Shown: positions 42,201 to 51,043, numbered from the stretch's first letter. The stretch: 55,810 nt of DNA from an uncultured Acidobacteriia bacterium (GCA_903907865.1 CAIVPR010000130.1:1-55810), one strand, 5' to 3'. Numbers and translations: made by a program. The notes: generated by a model from the sequence alone, not told the origin.

Positions 42201-42973
42201 TCGGTGAGCGTGCCGTGGTAGAGGTTGGTGCCGCTCTTGGTCGAAATCTGGAGGTTCAGCCCTGTGGAGTGGCCGAAGGAGGCGTCGAAGTTGGAGGTTT
42301 CAACCTTGAACTCGTCCACCATGTCCGTGTTCGGCGTGAAGGCTGCGTTGCGGCCCGAGGCCTGGCTGGGCTGGCCGTCGACGGTCCACTCGTTGCCGCC
42401 GACGTTGCCGGGGGAGAAGTAGCTGCCGGAACTGCCGCCGATCTGACCCTGCGAGAGGTACTGCGTGGTGCCGGGGCTCTGGACGCCCGGGGCGAGCATG
42501 GCCTGGAGGATGATGTTGTTGGTCAGCACGGGGAGATCCATCAACTCGCGCGTGGTGAGGGCGCGACCGGTGGAGACGGAGTCGGTTTCCAGGATGGGGG
42601 ATTCGCCGGAGACGGTGACGGACTCGTTGATGGAGCCGACTTCGAGCTTCAAGTCGATGGTGAGCTGCTGGCCGAGGCCCACGACGAGGCCGGAGCGGAC
42701 GTATTTCTTGAAGCCGGAGCCCTCGGCGGTGACCTGGTAGTTGCCGGGCTGGAGGAGGCGGGCCTCGTAGAAACCGGCGGAGTTGGTGCTGAAGGCGAGG
42801 GCCACGTTGGTGTCGGTGTTGGTGACGGTGACGTGGGCCGAGGCGACGCTGGCTCCCTGCTGGTCGGAAACGGTGCCGGAGATGGCTCCGCGAGTGTCTT
42901 GGGCGGAGAGGGGGATGGCGGCGGCGATGATGGCGATGGCGAAGAGCAGGCTTGCGGCTCGGACGTTCTTCAT
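39299..42973 (-). CDS. Oar-like TonB-dependent receptor with carboxypeptidase-regulatory domain
   Basis: A 1224-residue outer membrane protein. A signal peptide (ASLLFAIAIIAAAIPLSAQ) leads to a carboxypeptidase-regulatory-like domain (about 25-105, GAISGTVSDQQGASVASAHVTVTN, GFYEARLLQPGNYQVTAEGSGFKK), a plug-like region with ELMDLPVLTNNI and a long beta-barrel ending in FFDIQARIQF with the terminal aromatic residue. These giant receptors are a hallmark of Acidobacteriota and take up oligosaccharides or peptides. AGGAGG sits just before ATG at 42973. It stands alone with a 3' hairpin; no TonB or substrate genes are adjacent. Confidence 0.92.
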   Translation of the reverse strand: MKNVRAASLLFAIAIIAAAIPLSAQDTRGAISGTVSDQQGASVASAHVTVTNTDTNVALAFSTNSAGFYEARLLQPGNYQVTAEGSGFKKYVRSGLVVGLGQQLTIDLKLEVGSINESVTVSGESPILETDSVSTGRALTTRELMDLPVLTNNIILQAMLAPGVQSPGTTQYLSQGQIGGSSGSYFSPGNVGGNEWTVDGQPSQASGRNAAFTPNTDMVDEFKVETSNFDASFGHSTGLNLQISTKSGTNLYHGTLTEQYLNAHWNAAGFFVKQNYYSKIAAANAAGNTALANSLASSYITPGGHDNNFGATFGGPVRIPRVYNGKDKLFFFFAYAGVRSREPARATDINDTVPTALQRTGNFSEFLALPNSAQYIVYDPLSIQADPARASHYVRTPFTGNIIPQSRFNNPALSFVSKYIPLPNNSTNPTAVNYLATSQVDNNNYNALNQRTDYQPTQNDHISFRWNWSHYIEYYGDFTSTGLMTADDTRNNVSGVANWNHIFSASTILDVSVAANQWFQRLYNSGLTAKKPSDFGLPSYVDQQCQAFSDCSAPVFSLPGYYFYNGTNFGRSLSTYPKTRSQGVKANLSHIAGRHSLRGGIDFRDQVRNDVGFNGNSSGAFTFGNNFVRKDDDGNAPNTSVGLSWASFMLGIPTAASIDNNTSVSQVNQYYGWYGQDTWRFNNKLTLTLGLRMEYETGPTERYNRAITYFDPTAQLPINAATQAAYAANPLLQLAASAFSVLGGNVYAGANGAPRNLWQGQLMFLPRVSAAWQLDPKTVVRGGYGAYYDTLSPIVEAANQAGYSRTTSTNISNDFGQTWLAGNPAKGISPLTDPFPVRADGTRYDAPFGNSLGSMYQVGRGFGYTPYDRKHARVDKWRAGVQRQLAGDILVEASYWGQWASDIGISKKLDFLPASYWNTGTTRNNTLASALNANVPNPFYLNNYSALKTSNPVLYNSMATLGFFTSSTTQVNKLLRAFPQMNGLTVNNAPFGKDKINALEFNFVKRFAKGLNANASFTWMDLRQATSYDNEFDPLPTWYGSNNGRPRRFTLSAIYELPFGKGRRFLQTGPVGWVLGGWQTSWTYQYQPGALLNFGTNDFVSGPVGSLAGSLTNVNQSLSQWFNTNAGFERNSANGPAAYQVRMYPQYIDGVRGDKMSVINANIRRDFRLHERATLQLRVDALNVQNRSQFNDPDTNPFSSTFGQITSQTASVNRFFDIQARIQF

Positions 42974-43059
42974 GGAAAGACCTCCTTGGGTGGTGTCAGG
43001 ACGCGACACCGGTGTCGAGAGCTATCATATACCAAAAAGTTAACGCTGTCGCTGGGGGT

Positions 43060-43731
43060 TTATTGGCTGCGGGCCGGGAGTCGCCCAAAGCGGACGCGTG
43101 CCAGCCAGTAGAACATTGCGGCGAAGACCAGGGCTATGGGGAGGGCGCGCAGGCCGGGCGTGGTGAAGGGGATCGGAAGAACTTTGGCGACGCGCTGGGG
43201 GATGGAAAAGAAGGACGCGGTCGCCATGAACAGGGCGAAGCACATCCGCCAGAGGTGGCGGGCGAGGCGCGCGGCGGGCGAGAGTTTGGCGAAGTAGAGG
43301 GTGCGGAGGTCTCCGGCTGCGCCGAGCGTCGTGATCGCTGCGAAGAAGAAGAGCATGAAGCCCGGGACACCGTCGATCTCCCCGTGCGGGTTGGATTGGG
43401 CGCGGAGGCCGAGGATGATTTCTGCGATCGACATGGCGACGGCCATCGCGAGGGCAACGTGGGTTACGATTCGTGTCCACTTCGACGGCGGGCGGACGGT
43501 GGTGAGTGCGGTCACCACGGTGTAGATCGAAATCAGGCCGCCGACCGCGTTGGCGTTGGTCGGGTTCTTGTGGAGCGCGAGGAAGGTTCCGGTGCAGGCC
43601 ATCACGAGCATGGCGCAAACGAAGAGGAGGCCGCTACGGCGGTGGAGCCGGGAACCCTTCCGGGCCGCGAGGGCGAGTGCGCCAAGGACCAGTCCCAGCC
43701 CTCCGGCGACGATGTGGATCGGCACAAGCAT
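43060..43731 (-). CDS. DUF2306-like integral membrane protein
   Basis: A 223-residue hydrophobic protein with about six or seven helices. The start MLVPIHIVAGGLGLVLGALALAARKGSRLHRRSGLLFV has the His-x-x-G and Lys-Gly-x-x-x-His-Arg pattern of DUF2306 proteins, which resemble cytochrome b561-like membrane proteins. Function unknown; it lies divergent from truA with an 84-base gap and upstream of the receptor gene by 86 bases. Confidence 0.75.
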   Translation of the reverse strand: MLVPIHIVAGGLGLVLGALALAARKGSRLHRRSGLLFVCAMLVMACTGTFLALHKNPTNANAVGGLISIYTVVTALTTVRPPSKWTRIVTHVALAMAVAMSIAEIILGLRAQSNPHGEIDGVPGFMLFFFAAITTLGAAGDLRTLYFAKLSPAARLARHLWRMCFALFMATASFFSIPQRVAKVLPIPFTTPGLRALPIALVFAAMFYWLARVRFGRLPARSQ

Positions 43732-43815
43732 GCGGATGGTACGGTTTGACGCGTGCCTTTGTTCCGTTCGCGTCGGGCGGCGGAGTGGACAACGCCTGCC
43801 CTACACTGAAGAATA

Positions 43816-44589
43816 GTGTCGCGGCGGATTCGCATCACCCTTTCCTATGACGGTACCGAGTTCCATGGCTGGCAGGTCCAGCCGGACCCGGAGACCATCC
43901 AGGGAATCCTCGAACGGATTGTCGGCGACATGGAGGGCAAGCCCGTGCACGTGGCGGGTTCGGGGCGGACCGACGCCGGGGTCCACGCCCACGCCCAGGT
44001 GGCGGCCTTCACGCTGGAAAATCCCATTCCGCCGTCTAACCTCTTCAAGGCGATCAACAGGCTGCTGCCGCCGGCGATCCGCGTGTTGACCGTCGAAGAG
44101 GTCCACCCGGATTTTCACCCGCGCTTCGACTCTGTCGCCAAGACTTACCGGTACACGATCCACCGCAGTCTCGTCTGTTCGCCTTTCGAGTATAGATATG
44201 TCTACCACCACCCGTATCCGCTCGACGAGGATCGGATGATCGCGGCGGCTCCGGTGTTCGAGGGCGAGCACGATTTCACGCGGTTCTCGGCCAAGGACGA
44301 CCGGGCAGGGTCGAAGGTGCGGACGATTTTCTTGTCGCGGCTGGAGCGGCAGGGGGACAAGCTGGTGTACACGGTGCGGGGGTCGGGGTTCCTCAAGCAC
44401 ATGGTGCGGAATCTGGTGGGAACACTGATCGAGATCGGGCGTGGGAACCTGGACGGGCGGAAGATTCCGTACAAGTCGGGCAACACGGCTCCGGCGCGGG
44501 GGCTGGCGCTGGTGTCGGTGGAATATGAGGGATGGCGGTCGGACGCGGCTGAACCGGCGGCTCTTGCGCTGCCTCGCATGATAATCTGA
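43816..44589 (+). CDS. truA: tRNA pseudouridine synthase A
   Basis: A 257-residue enzyme that converts uridines 38-40 of the tRNA anticodon stem to pseudouridine. The catalytic Asp is in GSGRTDAGVHA, with YDGTEFHGWQVQP before it and GSGFLKHMVRNLVG near the end. GTG start at 43816 gives the usual N-terminus. It is the first gene of a plus-strand run truA-ppa-mutL-ATPase-DUF4276 with gaps of 4 and 6 bases before mutL, so probably one transcript. Confidence 0.96.
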   Translation: MSRRIRITLSYDGTEFHGWQVQPDPETIQGILERIVGDMEGKPVHVAGSGRTDAGVHAHAQVAAFTLENPIPPSNLFKAINRLLPPAIRVLTVEEVHPDFHPRFDSVAKTYRYTIHRSLVCSPFEYRYVYHHPYPLDEDRMIAAAPVFEGEHDFTRFSAKDDRAGSKVRTIFLSRLERQGDKLVYTVRGSGFLKHMVRNLVGTLIEIGRGNLDGRKIPYKSGNTAPARGLALVSVEYEGWRSDAAEPAALALPRMII

Positions 44590-44593
44590 AGCC

Positions 44594-45181
44594 GTGCCCT
44601 GCCTATACGACCTCGATCCCGGTGACGACTCGCCGGAGATCGTGCGCATGTTCGTCGAAATCCCGCAACACTCCGCCAACAAGTACGAATACGACGGCAA
44701 GCTGGGCGTCTTCCGGCTGGACCGGGCCCTCTATTCGCCGCTGCACTACCCGGGCGACTACGGTTTCATCCCCGGCACCTTGGCGGACGACAACGATCCG
44801 CTCGACGTGCTGGTGCTGGTGCAACAGCCGAGCTACCCCGGCGTGATGATCGAAGTACGGCCCGTGGGCGTGCTGAACATGGTCGACAGCGACGAGCAGG
44901 ACCAGAAGATCCTCGCCGTGCCCAACCGCAATCCGCGCTACGACCAGATCCACACCATGGACCAGATCTTCCCGCACGTGCGCCGCGAGATCGAGCACTT
45001 CTTCTCCATCTACAAGGAGCTCGAAGGCAAGGTCACGACGATGCATGGATGGGGCGGTCCGCGCGAGGCGCGCAAGGCCATCACCGACTGCCGGAACCGC
45101 TATCTGGACCTGAAGGCGGCCGAGGCGGCTGCCGGGGTGTCAGCCGGGGTGGCAGCGGCGGATCACAGCACCCACGAGTAG
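44594..45181 (+). CDS. ppa: Inorganic pyrophosphatase
   Basis: A 195-residue family I cytosolic pyrophosphatase that hydrolyses pyrophosphate, driving biosynthesis. Signature DDNDPLDVLV has the metal-binding Asp residues; YEYDGKLGVFRLDR, YPGDYGFIPGT and HGWGGPREARKAI complete the active-site pattern. GTG start at 44594, 4 bases after truA. The C-terminus has a short Ala/Gly-rich extension. Confidence 0.96.
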   Translation: MPCLYDLDPGDDSPEIVRMFVEIPQHSANKYEYDGKLGVFRLDRALYSPLHYPGDYGFIPGTLADDNDPLDVLVLVQQPSYPGVMIEVRPVGVLNMVDSDEQDQKILAVPNRNPRYDQIHTMDQIFPHVRREIEHFFSIYKELEGKVTTMHGWGGPREARKAITDCRNRYLDLKAAEAAAGVSAGVAAADHSTHE

Positions 45182-45187
45182 CCAGCC

Positions 45188-47179
45188 GTGGGACGGATAC
45201 GGGTACTTTCCGACAACGTCGCCAACAAGATCGCCGCGGGCGAGGTGGTGGAGCGGCCTGCTTCCGTGGTCAAGGAACTGCTGGAGAATTCACTCGACGC
45301 GGGCTCGAAGAGCATCCGGGTCGAGATCGAGTCCGGCGGGCGGAGGCTGATCCGCGTGGCCGACGACGGCTGCGGGATGCTGGCTGACGACGCGTTGCTG
45401 GCCTTCGAGCGCCACGCGACGAGCAAACTTCACGACATCAAGGACCTGTTCTGCATCGCCACGCTCGGGTTTAGGGGCGAGGCGTTGCCGTCGATCGCGT
45501 CGGTGTCGCGGTTGTTGCTGGAGACGCGGTCGCTGGACGAATCGACCGGGACGCGGGTGGAGATCGCGGGCGGGAAGATTCTCAGTTGCGACGAGATCGC
45601 GCGGGGGGCCGGGACGACGATTTCGATCCGCGACCTGTTCTTCAACGTGCCGGTGCGGAAGAAATTCCTGCGGTCGGAGCAGACGGAGCTGGCGCACATC
45701 GCGTCGCTGGTGACGCACTACAGCTTGGCGCACCCGGACAAGACGTTCGAGCTGTATAGCGGCGGGTCGACGCTCCTGTACGCGACGCCTGTCGAATCGT
45801 TGCGGGAGCGTGTGTTCCAGGTGTTTGGGGCACCATTGCTGGAGGATTTGCTGGAGTTGGGGGAACGGCGGCTGTCCCTGCCAGACGAGGACCCTGCGGA
45901 ACCGGCGCGCGAGTACACGGTGCGGGGGTTCGTGTCGCGGCCACAGGTGCAGAAGAACAACCGGAATTCGATCTTCATCTTCGTCAACGGGCGGTTGATC
46001 CGGGACCGGCTGATCCTGCATTCGATCTCGGCGGCGTACCACAATCTGATGCCGCCCGCTTGTTTCCCGTTCGCGCTGCTGTTCCTCGAGTGCGATCCGG
46101 GCGAGGTGGACGTGAACGTGCACCCGTCGAAAACCGAGGTGCGGTTCCGGCACCAGACGGTGGTGCATGATTTTGTGCGGGATTCGATCCGGGAGCAGTT
46201 GATGGTGTCGCGGCCCGCGCCGTCCTTTTCGGCTGCGGTGTCGCCGAGTCCGATCCCGGTGGCCCAAGTGGGTGGGGCGTTGCCGTATTCCGAGTTTTCG
46301 CAGATGATGCGGGACCACGAGGCTCGGGGGGCCGATCCGGGCGCGCCGTTGGGGGAGATGCCGCCGGTGTTCGAGCCGGGGCCGCAGCCGCCGGTTTCGG
46401 AGTTCGTGATGCAGCCCAGTTTGGCACCTGTGGGGCGGTTCGACTTCGGGGACGTCGGGATTCCGGTGAACCAGGGGCCGGTTTCGCCGAGGCCGGAACC
46501 GGCGGCGGTGGCGCCGTTGAAGCTGCGGGTGCCGGACACGCACGGGGCGTTTCCGGCGGGTGTCGGGTCGGCGGCTGGAATGTCGCAGAGCATGGAGCGG
46601 ATCGGGGAACTGCGGCCGTTGGGTCAGCTGCACAACAGCTTCATCATCGCGGCGGGCGTGGACGGGCTGTGGATCATCGACCAACACGTGGCGCATGAAC
46701 GGATTCTGTTCGAACAGGTGCTGGCGCAGCAGGCGTCGGGGCGGGTGGAGGTGCAGCAACTGCTGATGCCGGTGATCCTGCAACTGACGCAGGGGCAGCA
46801 GATCGAGTACGCGCGGATCGAGGACGAGTTGCGGGCGTCAGGTTTTGATACGGAGCCGTTCGGCAACCGGACGATCGCGATCAAGGCGGCACCATCGGCG
46901 ATTGGGATGGGCGACCTGGAGCGGGTGGTGTTGGAGATTTTGGAGATCGCGGAGAATGAGTTAAGGACGGTGTCGGTGTCGGATCTGCGGCGGGGGATCG
47001 CGGCGTCGATAGCGTGCCGGGCGGCGATCAAGATCAACACACCGTTGGATCAAAGGAAGATGGAGTGGATGCTAAGGACGCTGGCGGCGACCGAGTATCC
47101 GATGGCGTGCCCGCACGGCCGGCCCGTGGCGCTGCAGTACGGGACACGGGAGATTTTGAAGGCGTTCCATAGAATATGA
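45188..47179 (+). CDS. mutL: DNA mismatch repair protein MutL with endonuclease motifs
   Basis: A 663-residue MutL. N-terminal GHKL ATPase: IAAGEVVERPASVVKELLENSLDAG, DDGCGM, TLGFRGEALPSI and NGRLI. The linker (about 340-470) is long and Pro/Gly-rich. The C-terminal domain has the metal-dependent nicking motifs DQHVAHERILFE (Asp498), SIACRAAIK (Cys610) and CPHGRP (Cys641), consistent with the MutH-less type of mismatch repair. GTG start. Its stop overlaps the next gene's ATG (ATGA, 47176-47179), linking it to a defence-like pair. Confidence 0.96.
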   Translation: MGRIRVLSDNVANKIAAGEVVERPASVVKELLENSLDAGSKSIRVEIESGGRRLIRVADDGCGMLADDALLAFERHATSKLHDIKDLFCIATLGFRGEALPSIASVSRLLLETRSLDESTGTRVEIAGGKILSCDEIARGAGTTISIRDLFFNVPVRKKFLRSEQTELAHIASLVTHYSLAHPDKTFELYSGGSTLLYATPVESLRERVFQVFGAPLLEDLLELGERRLSLPDEDPAEPAREYTVRGFVSRPQVQKNNRNSIFIFVNGRLIRDRLILHSISAAYHNLMPPACFPFALLFLECDPGEVDVNVHPSKTEVRFRHQTVVHDFVRDSIREQLMVSRPAPSFSAAVSPSPIPVAQVGGALPYSEFSQMMRDHEARGADPGAPLGEMPPVFEPGPQPPVSEFVMQPSLAPVGRFDFGDVGIPVNQGPVSPRPEPAAVAPLKLRVPDTHGAFPAGVGSAAGMSQSMERIGELRPLGQLHNSFIIAAGVDGLWIIDQHVAHERILFEQVLAQQASGRVEVQQLLMPVILQLTQGQQIEYARIEDELRASGFDTEPFGNRTIAIKAAPSAIGMGDLERVVLEILEIAENELRTVSVSDLRRGIAASIACRAAIKINTPLDQRKMEWMLRTLAATEYPMACPHGRPVALQYGTREILKAFHRI

Positions 47180-48345
47180 TCCGGAAGATCACACCTCGGA
47201 ATTTCTTGTCGTTCGGGCCGGAGTTTCCTGGCATCGAGTTGCGGCCGCTGAACGTGTTGATCGGGGCGAACGGGTGCGGGAAGTCGAATCTGATCGAGGC
47301 TGTGGCCTTTATGAGGGCGGCCCCGAAGGATTTCCAGGAGGTGACGCGGCGGGGTGGGGGAGTTGGGGAGTGGATTTGGAAGGGACAGCCGCATCACGAC
47401 GCTTCGGTCGAGTGGGTTCTGTCATATGACGAGGTCGATGAGTCCGGCCACCCCAAGACCTTATCCCACTACGCCGCATTTTTTGAAGACCATCATGCCT
47501 TCTCGCTGTCGGAGGAGCGAATCGACGAAGTCGATGTGACACCGGTGGCACGGTTGCCCTACTACCAATACAAATTGGGCACATACGGCACATTCTATGA
47601 CGGTCCACAGCCGGAACCTCTGCCGGTCCGGGAGGAAGTAGATCTTTCTGTATTGGCGCTGGTAAGAGACCCGTGGAGCCGCGCTGATCTAAGCTTGCTC
47701 GCTCAGGACTACGAACACATGCGCATCTATCGTGAGTGGGTGTTCGGGCGCGATTCCAAACTTAGGGACTCGCAAAGGGCCGACCAAAGGAAGGACATTC
47801 TCGCGGAGGATTTCTCCAACCTTGGCCTCTTTCTAAATCGGCTGCAGAGTCGCTTCCCGGTAGCTAAGAGGGCAATCATCGAAAACCTCAAGGACCTGTA
47901 TGAAGGCGTTACCGACTTCAACATCTCCATTGATGGGGGCACCGTGCAGATCTACTTCACCGAGGGAGACTTCAGCATTCCGGCGACCCGGCTCTCTGAC
48001 GGTACTATCCGGTATCTTTGCCTTTTGGCGATTCTTTGCGATCCCGAGCCTCCGCCGTTGATCTGTCTCGAAGAACCGGAATTGGGGTTGCATCCTGATA
48101 TCCTTGCGAACTTGGCCAAGCTGCTGCTGGAGGCCTCGACACGGACGCAGTTGATCGTCACTACGCATTCCGAGGTTTTGGTTGACTTCATGACCGAAAC
48201 CCCCGAGTGCGTTGTGGTGTGCTCGAAGGAGCAAGGGCAAACGGTCATGGAGCGGCTGAACGCGGATGATTTAAAGGTTTGGCTGGAGAGGTATCGGCTG
48301 GGGCAGCTGTGGAGCATGGGCCAAATCGGGGGAAACCGCTGGTGA
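47176..48345 (+). CDS. AAA ATPase of the OLD/RecF-like (COG4637-like) group
   Basis: A 389-residue ABC-type ATPase, the SMC/RecF/OLD fold. Walker A is GANGCGKSN (30-38) after NVLI, and the ABC-type signature is ATRLSDGTIRYLCLLAIL; Walker B is ICLEEPELGLHP (296-307) with two acidic residues, and THSEV is the switch histidine. The end LGQLWSMGQIGGNRW is the usual tail of this group. No fused TOPRIM domain; that role is probably in the DUF4276 protein coded by a GTGA overlap right after it. Such ATPase/nuclease-like pairs are often anti-phage modules. Confidence 0.88.
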   Translation: MIRKITPRNFLSFGPEFPGIELRPLNVLIGANGCGKSNLIEAVAFMRAAPKDFQEVTRRGGGVGEWIWKGQPHHDASVEWVLSYDEVDESGHPKTLSHYAAFFEDHHAFSLSEERIDEVDVTPVARLPYYQYKLGTYGTFYDGPQPEPLPVREEVDLSVLALVRDPWSRADLSLLAQDYEHMRIYREWVFGRDSKLRDSQRADQRKDILAEDFSNLGLFLNRLQSRFPVAKRAIIENLKDLYEGVTDFNISIDGGTVQIYFTEGDFSIPATRLSDGTIRYLCLLAILCDPEPPPLICLEEPELGLHPDILANLAKLLLEASTRTQLIVTTHSEVLVDFMTETPECVVVCSKEQGQTVMERLNADDLKVWLERYRLGQLWSMGQIGGNRW

Positions 48346-48962
48346 GCGCCAGGATTTATGTCGAAGGCGGCGGTAAGATCCGCAGCCTTCAGGGACCCTG
48401 TCGCGAAGCTTTCAGCCGACTCCTCGGGAGTGCCTTGCCGAATAAGCCGCAGATGAAGATCGTCGCGTGCGGCGGTCGGGGAGATACCTACAACGCCTTC
48501 AAGACCCAGCACGCCGCCTCAAAAGGAGAGTTCGTCGGGCTACTTGTCGATAGTGAGGAGAGGGTTGTGGATGTGAACCGGCCTTGGGCACACCTGGCCA
48601 GTCAGCCGAAGGACAAGTGGGACAAGCCGAAGACCGCCACGGACGACCAAGTCTTCCTCATGACCACCTGCATGGAAACCTGGATCGTCGCGGATCGGGA
48701 AACGCTCCGGAAGCACTACGGCTCCAGGCTGAACGAGAAAGCGCTACCAGCGGCGCACAATCTCGAAACCAAGGATCGACACGTGGTCCAAGACGATCTA
48801 GTCAAGGCCACCAAGGATTGCACCAACGCTTACTCGAAGGGCAAACGCTCGTTCGAGGTCTTGGAAAAGCTGGACCCGAAGGCACTCACCGCATTACCCA
48901 GTTTCCAGCGCATGGTACGCATCCTGAACGAAAAGCTGTCCCCCTACACCGAAATCCGGTAA
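48342..48962 (+). CDS. DUF4276 family protein (TOPRIM-like partner)
   Basis: A 206-residue protein beginning at GTG 48342, overlapping the ATPase stop by GTGA. Glu8 in IYVEGGG and Asp70-Ser-Glu72 in FVGLLVDSEER are where a TOPRIM fold places its metal-binding Glu and Asp-x-Asp (one Asp replaced by Glu). Conserved family elements MTTCMETWIVADRETLRKHYG and YSKGKRSFEVLEKLDP follow. I infer that it is the nuclease-like or effector half of the ATPase pair. Its 3' end overlaps the opposite sialidase-like gene by 19 bases. Confidence 0.82.
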   Translation: MSARIYVEGGGKIRSLQGPCREAFSRLLGSALPNKPQMKIVACGGRGDTYNAFKTQHAASKGEFVGLLVDSEERVVDVNRPWAHLASQPKDKWDKPKTATDDQVFLMTTCMETWIVADRETLRKHYGSRLNEKALPAAHNLETKDRHVVQDDLVKATKDCTNAYSKGKRSFEVLEKLDPKALTALPSFQRMVRILNEKLSPYTEIR

Positions 48963-50197
48963 ACCAACGCATCCCCCCGCCAAGCCTCCGGGAACGCGAA
49001 CAACCGTGACACGTGCAGCGCGATCCGCCCATCCCGCCGGTCCTCGTGCGCGTTGAGCCCGTACAGCATCAGGATTTCATCCTCGTCCGCCATCCGGTCG
49101 TCGATTTGGACCAGGCTCTCCCGTATCAATCCCCCGTCCGTCCGGTCCACCTCCCCCAGATAAACCGGATACCGGGGCCGGTTGCCGCGGGCGTTCGTCG
49201 CCGAAATGTGGCCGATCCAAAACAGCCGCCCGCTCGAATGTGACACCAACTGCGAACACGCGCTGGGCGAGAAGAACGGTTCGCCGCCCCGGTACGTCCA
49301 CGTCACAGGCTTGCTCCACCGCATGCCGCCGTCCGACGACCATGAAACCCACTTCCTCGCGGGCAATGCGGGGTTCTTGTCGTTCGATCCGCGCATCACC
49401 ATCATCAGCCGCCCGTCGGGGAGCCGTGCCAGCGTCGGCTCATCCATGCCCCGTGTGGACCGGGCCGGATCCCCCTGGACCGGCTCCGACGCCTTCCACT
49501 CCAGTCCGCCGTTGCGCCACCGGGCATGCAGCACCACCGCGTCCGTGTACGTGTAGCCGCCGGTTGGGTTGTAGGGCTTCCCGTCCTTGTCCAATGGCGT
49601 GGTCACGGCAGGTACCAGAATCCACCCGTCGGGCAGCACCAGCGGTACCGATGCCACGTCCCCCAACATCACCATGCTCCGACCGTCAAACACGCCCGGA
49701 AACGGATGCGCCGCGTCGAATCCCGGCCCCGACTGGATGGCCTGCCGTTCCACGCCGTCCACCCGGTAGAAAATGTTCCACCGCCGCATGCCTTCGAGCG
49801 GATCGTCCGTCGGCAGCACTCCTTGGACCAGGAATTCGATGAATTTCCCTGTGGCCGGTTCCACCACGCCGGTTCTCGGATGCCTGCGCAACATGCCCCC
49901 GGGCCGCTTCTCCGACGACTTGCGCTCCTCGGGAGGCCCCCATGTCCGCCCGTGGTCCGTCGACCGCCGGTAGAAAGCCGCGTCCACCGTGTCCGACCGG
50001 CTGTACCGCGTTTCCACCGACAGCATCTCCCCGCCGGATTTCGCCGTGTACCACGACGCCGCCATGACGGCGGTGCCCTTGGCCGGCGAGGCAAGGAACA
50101 GCTCCCGCGAGACTCTCGGGGAGGCTGGCAAGCTCTGTCCGCATAGGAGCGGAACGCCCAGCGCCGACAATCCGACGAACTCCCTCCGGGTCGGCAT
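48944..50197 (-). CDS. Sialidase-like propeller protein, exported
   Basis: A 417-residue protein with a Tat-type signal (PTRREFVGLSALGVPLLCG) and a beta-propeller sequence. Asp-box-like repeats include STDHGRTWG and SSDGGMRWS. The YRIP motif of true sialidases is absent, so substrate and catalysis are uncertain; BNR-repeat hydrolases of this kind act on host or polymer glycans. It is followed by the SGNH hydrolase gene's position upstream (4 bases between them), so they form a two-gene secreted-enzyme operon. Confidence 0.78.
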   Translation of the reverse strand: MPTRREFVGLSALGVPLLCGQSLPASPRVSRELFLASPAKGTAVMAASWYTAKSGGEMLSVETRYSRSDTVDAAFYRRSTDHGRTWGPPEERKSSEKRPGGMLRRHPRTGVVEPATGKFIEFLVQGVLPTDDPLEGMRRWNIFYRVDGVERQAIQSGPGFDAAHPFPGVFDGRSMVMLGDVASVPLVLPDGWILVPAVTTPLDKDGKPYNPTGGYTYTDAVVLHARWRNGGLEWKASEPVQGDPARSTRGMDEPTLARLPDGRLMMVMRGSNDKNPALPARKWVSWSSDGGMRWSKPVTWTYRGGEPFFSPSACSQLVSHSSGRLFWIGHISATNARGNRPRYPVYLGEVDRTDGGLIRESLVQIDDRMADEDEILMLYGLNAHEDRRDGRIALHVSRLFAFPEAWRGDALVYRISV

Positions 50198-50200
50198 TGC

Positions 50201-50884
50201 CTACTTCCCCAGCGCCTTTTCGATGCTCGCCACCACCGACCGTGCCAGAATCCGGTACCCCTCCGGCGTGAAGTGCACGTTCTTCGGAAGCTGCATGTCC
50301 GCCGGGGCGCTCTCAACCACGGCGTGCAGGTCGTCGATCGGTACCCCGAGATCCTTCATCACCCGTTCCGCGACCTCGTTGTACCGGACCTCGTCGGCCC
50401 GCACGCGCCCTTGGCTGCCGTCCGGGACCGGCGTGGTCGACGCCCAGACCAGTTTCGCGCCGGTCCTCCGCAACCGGGCCACGATCAGCCTGAGATTGGC
50501 CTCGTATTCGGCGAGTGTCGCCACCTGCTTGCCTTTGTCGGGCGTTACATACTTGCCCGCCGGGTCCAGGTACTTGAGGTCGTGGAGTCCGAAGTTGAAA
50601 TGGATGGCGTCCCATTTGGCGTCGCCCAGCCAACGGTCGAGTTTCTGGACGCCGCGTGCGGTCTCGCCCCCGTTTTCCATCACCCGCAGGACGTTGGCCT
50701 TGTCCTTGAGCATTTCGCGGACGGGAATGGTGTAGCCCATGGAGATGGAATCGCCGATCAACAGGATGCGCGGGAGGCCGGCGATCTCGGTGACCGGAAC
50801 CAGCGAAGGATCGACCGGTGCGGGCGTCTGTCCAAAAAACGCAGCGCCGAATACCAAAGGAACGAGGAAGCGAAGGAATTTCAT
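50201..50884 (-). CDS. SGNH/GDSL-family esterase, secreted
   Basis: A 227-residue esterase with a signal peptide (FLRFLVPLVFGAAFFGQ). Block I is LLIGDSISMGY with the catalytic Ser, block III is represented by NFGLHDLK and block V by HFTPEGY with the catalytic His. Likely removes acyl groups from carbohydrates. It is encoded just upstream of the sialidase-like gene, so the two may act on the same glycan. ATG at 50884 is chosen; an upstream in-frame ATG would disturb the signal peptide. Confidence 0.88.
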   Translation of the reverse strand: MKFLRFLVPLVFGAAFFGQTPAPVDPSLVPVTEIAGLPRILLIGDSISMGYTIPVREMLKDKANVLRVMENGGETARGVQKLDRWLGDAKWDAIHFNFGLHDLKYLDPAGKYVTPDKGKQVATLAEYEANLRLIVARLRRTGAKLVWASTTPVPDGSQGRVRADEVRYNEVAERVMKDLGVPIDDLHAVVESAPADMQLPKNVHFTPEGYRILARSVVASIEKALGK

Positions 50885-51043
50885 AGCCAGCCAACACGAT
50901 ACCGCAACGGCTACAGCGACTGGTGTCCAGCACCACATGCAACCCACTCCGAATTTTTAATTTGATTTCGTGAGCGAAAAACCAGACCGTTCCTGTTCAT
51001 CGATACAGAGAGCTAAAACAGCCTCGGGAAGAAGGAACGAACA

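Noticed and set aside
39089-43111. A 1340-codon open frame opposite the TonB-dependent receptor
   Set aside because: Antisense shadow of the receptor; Gly/Val/Glu-rich without domains.
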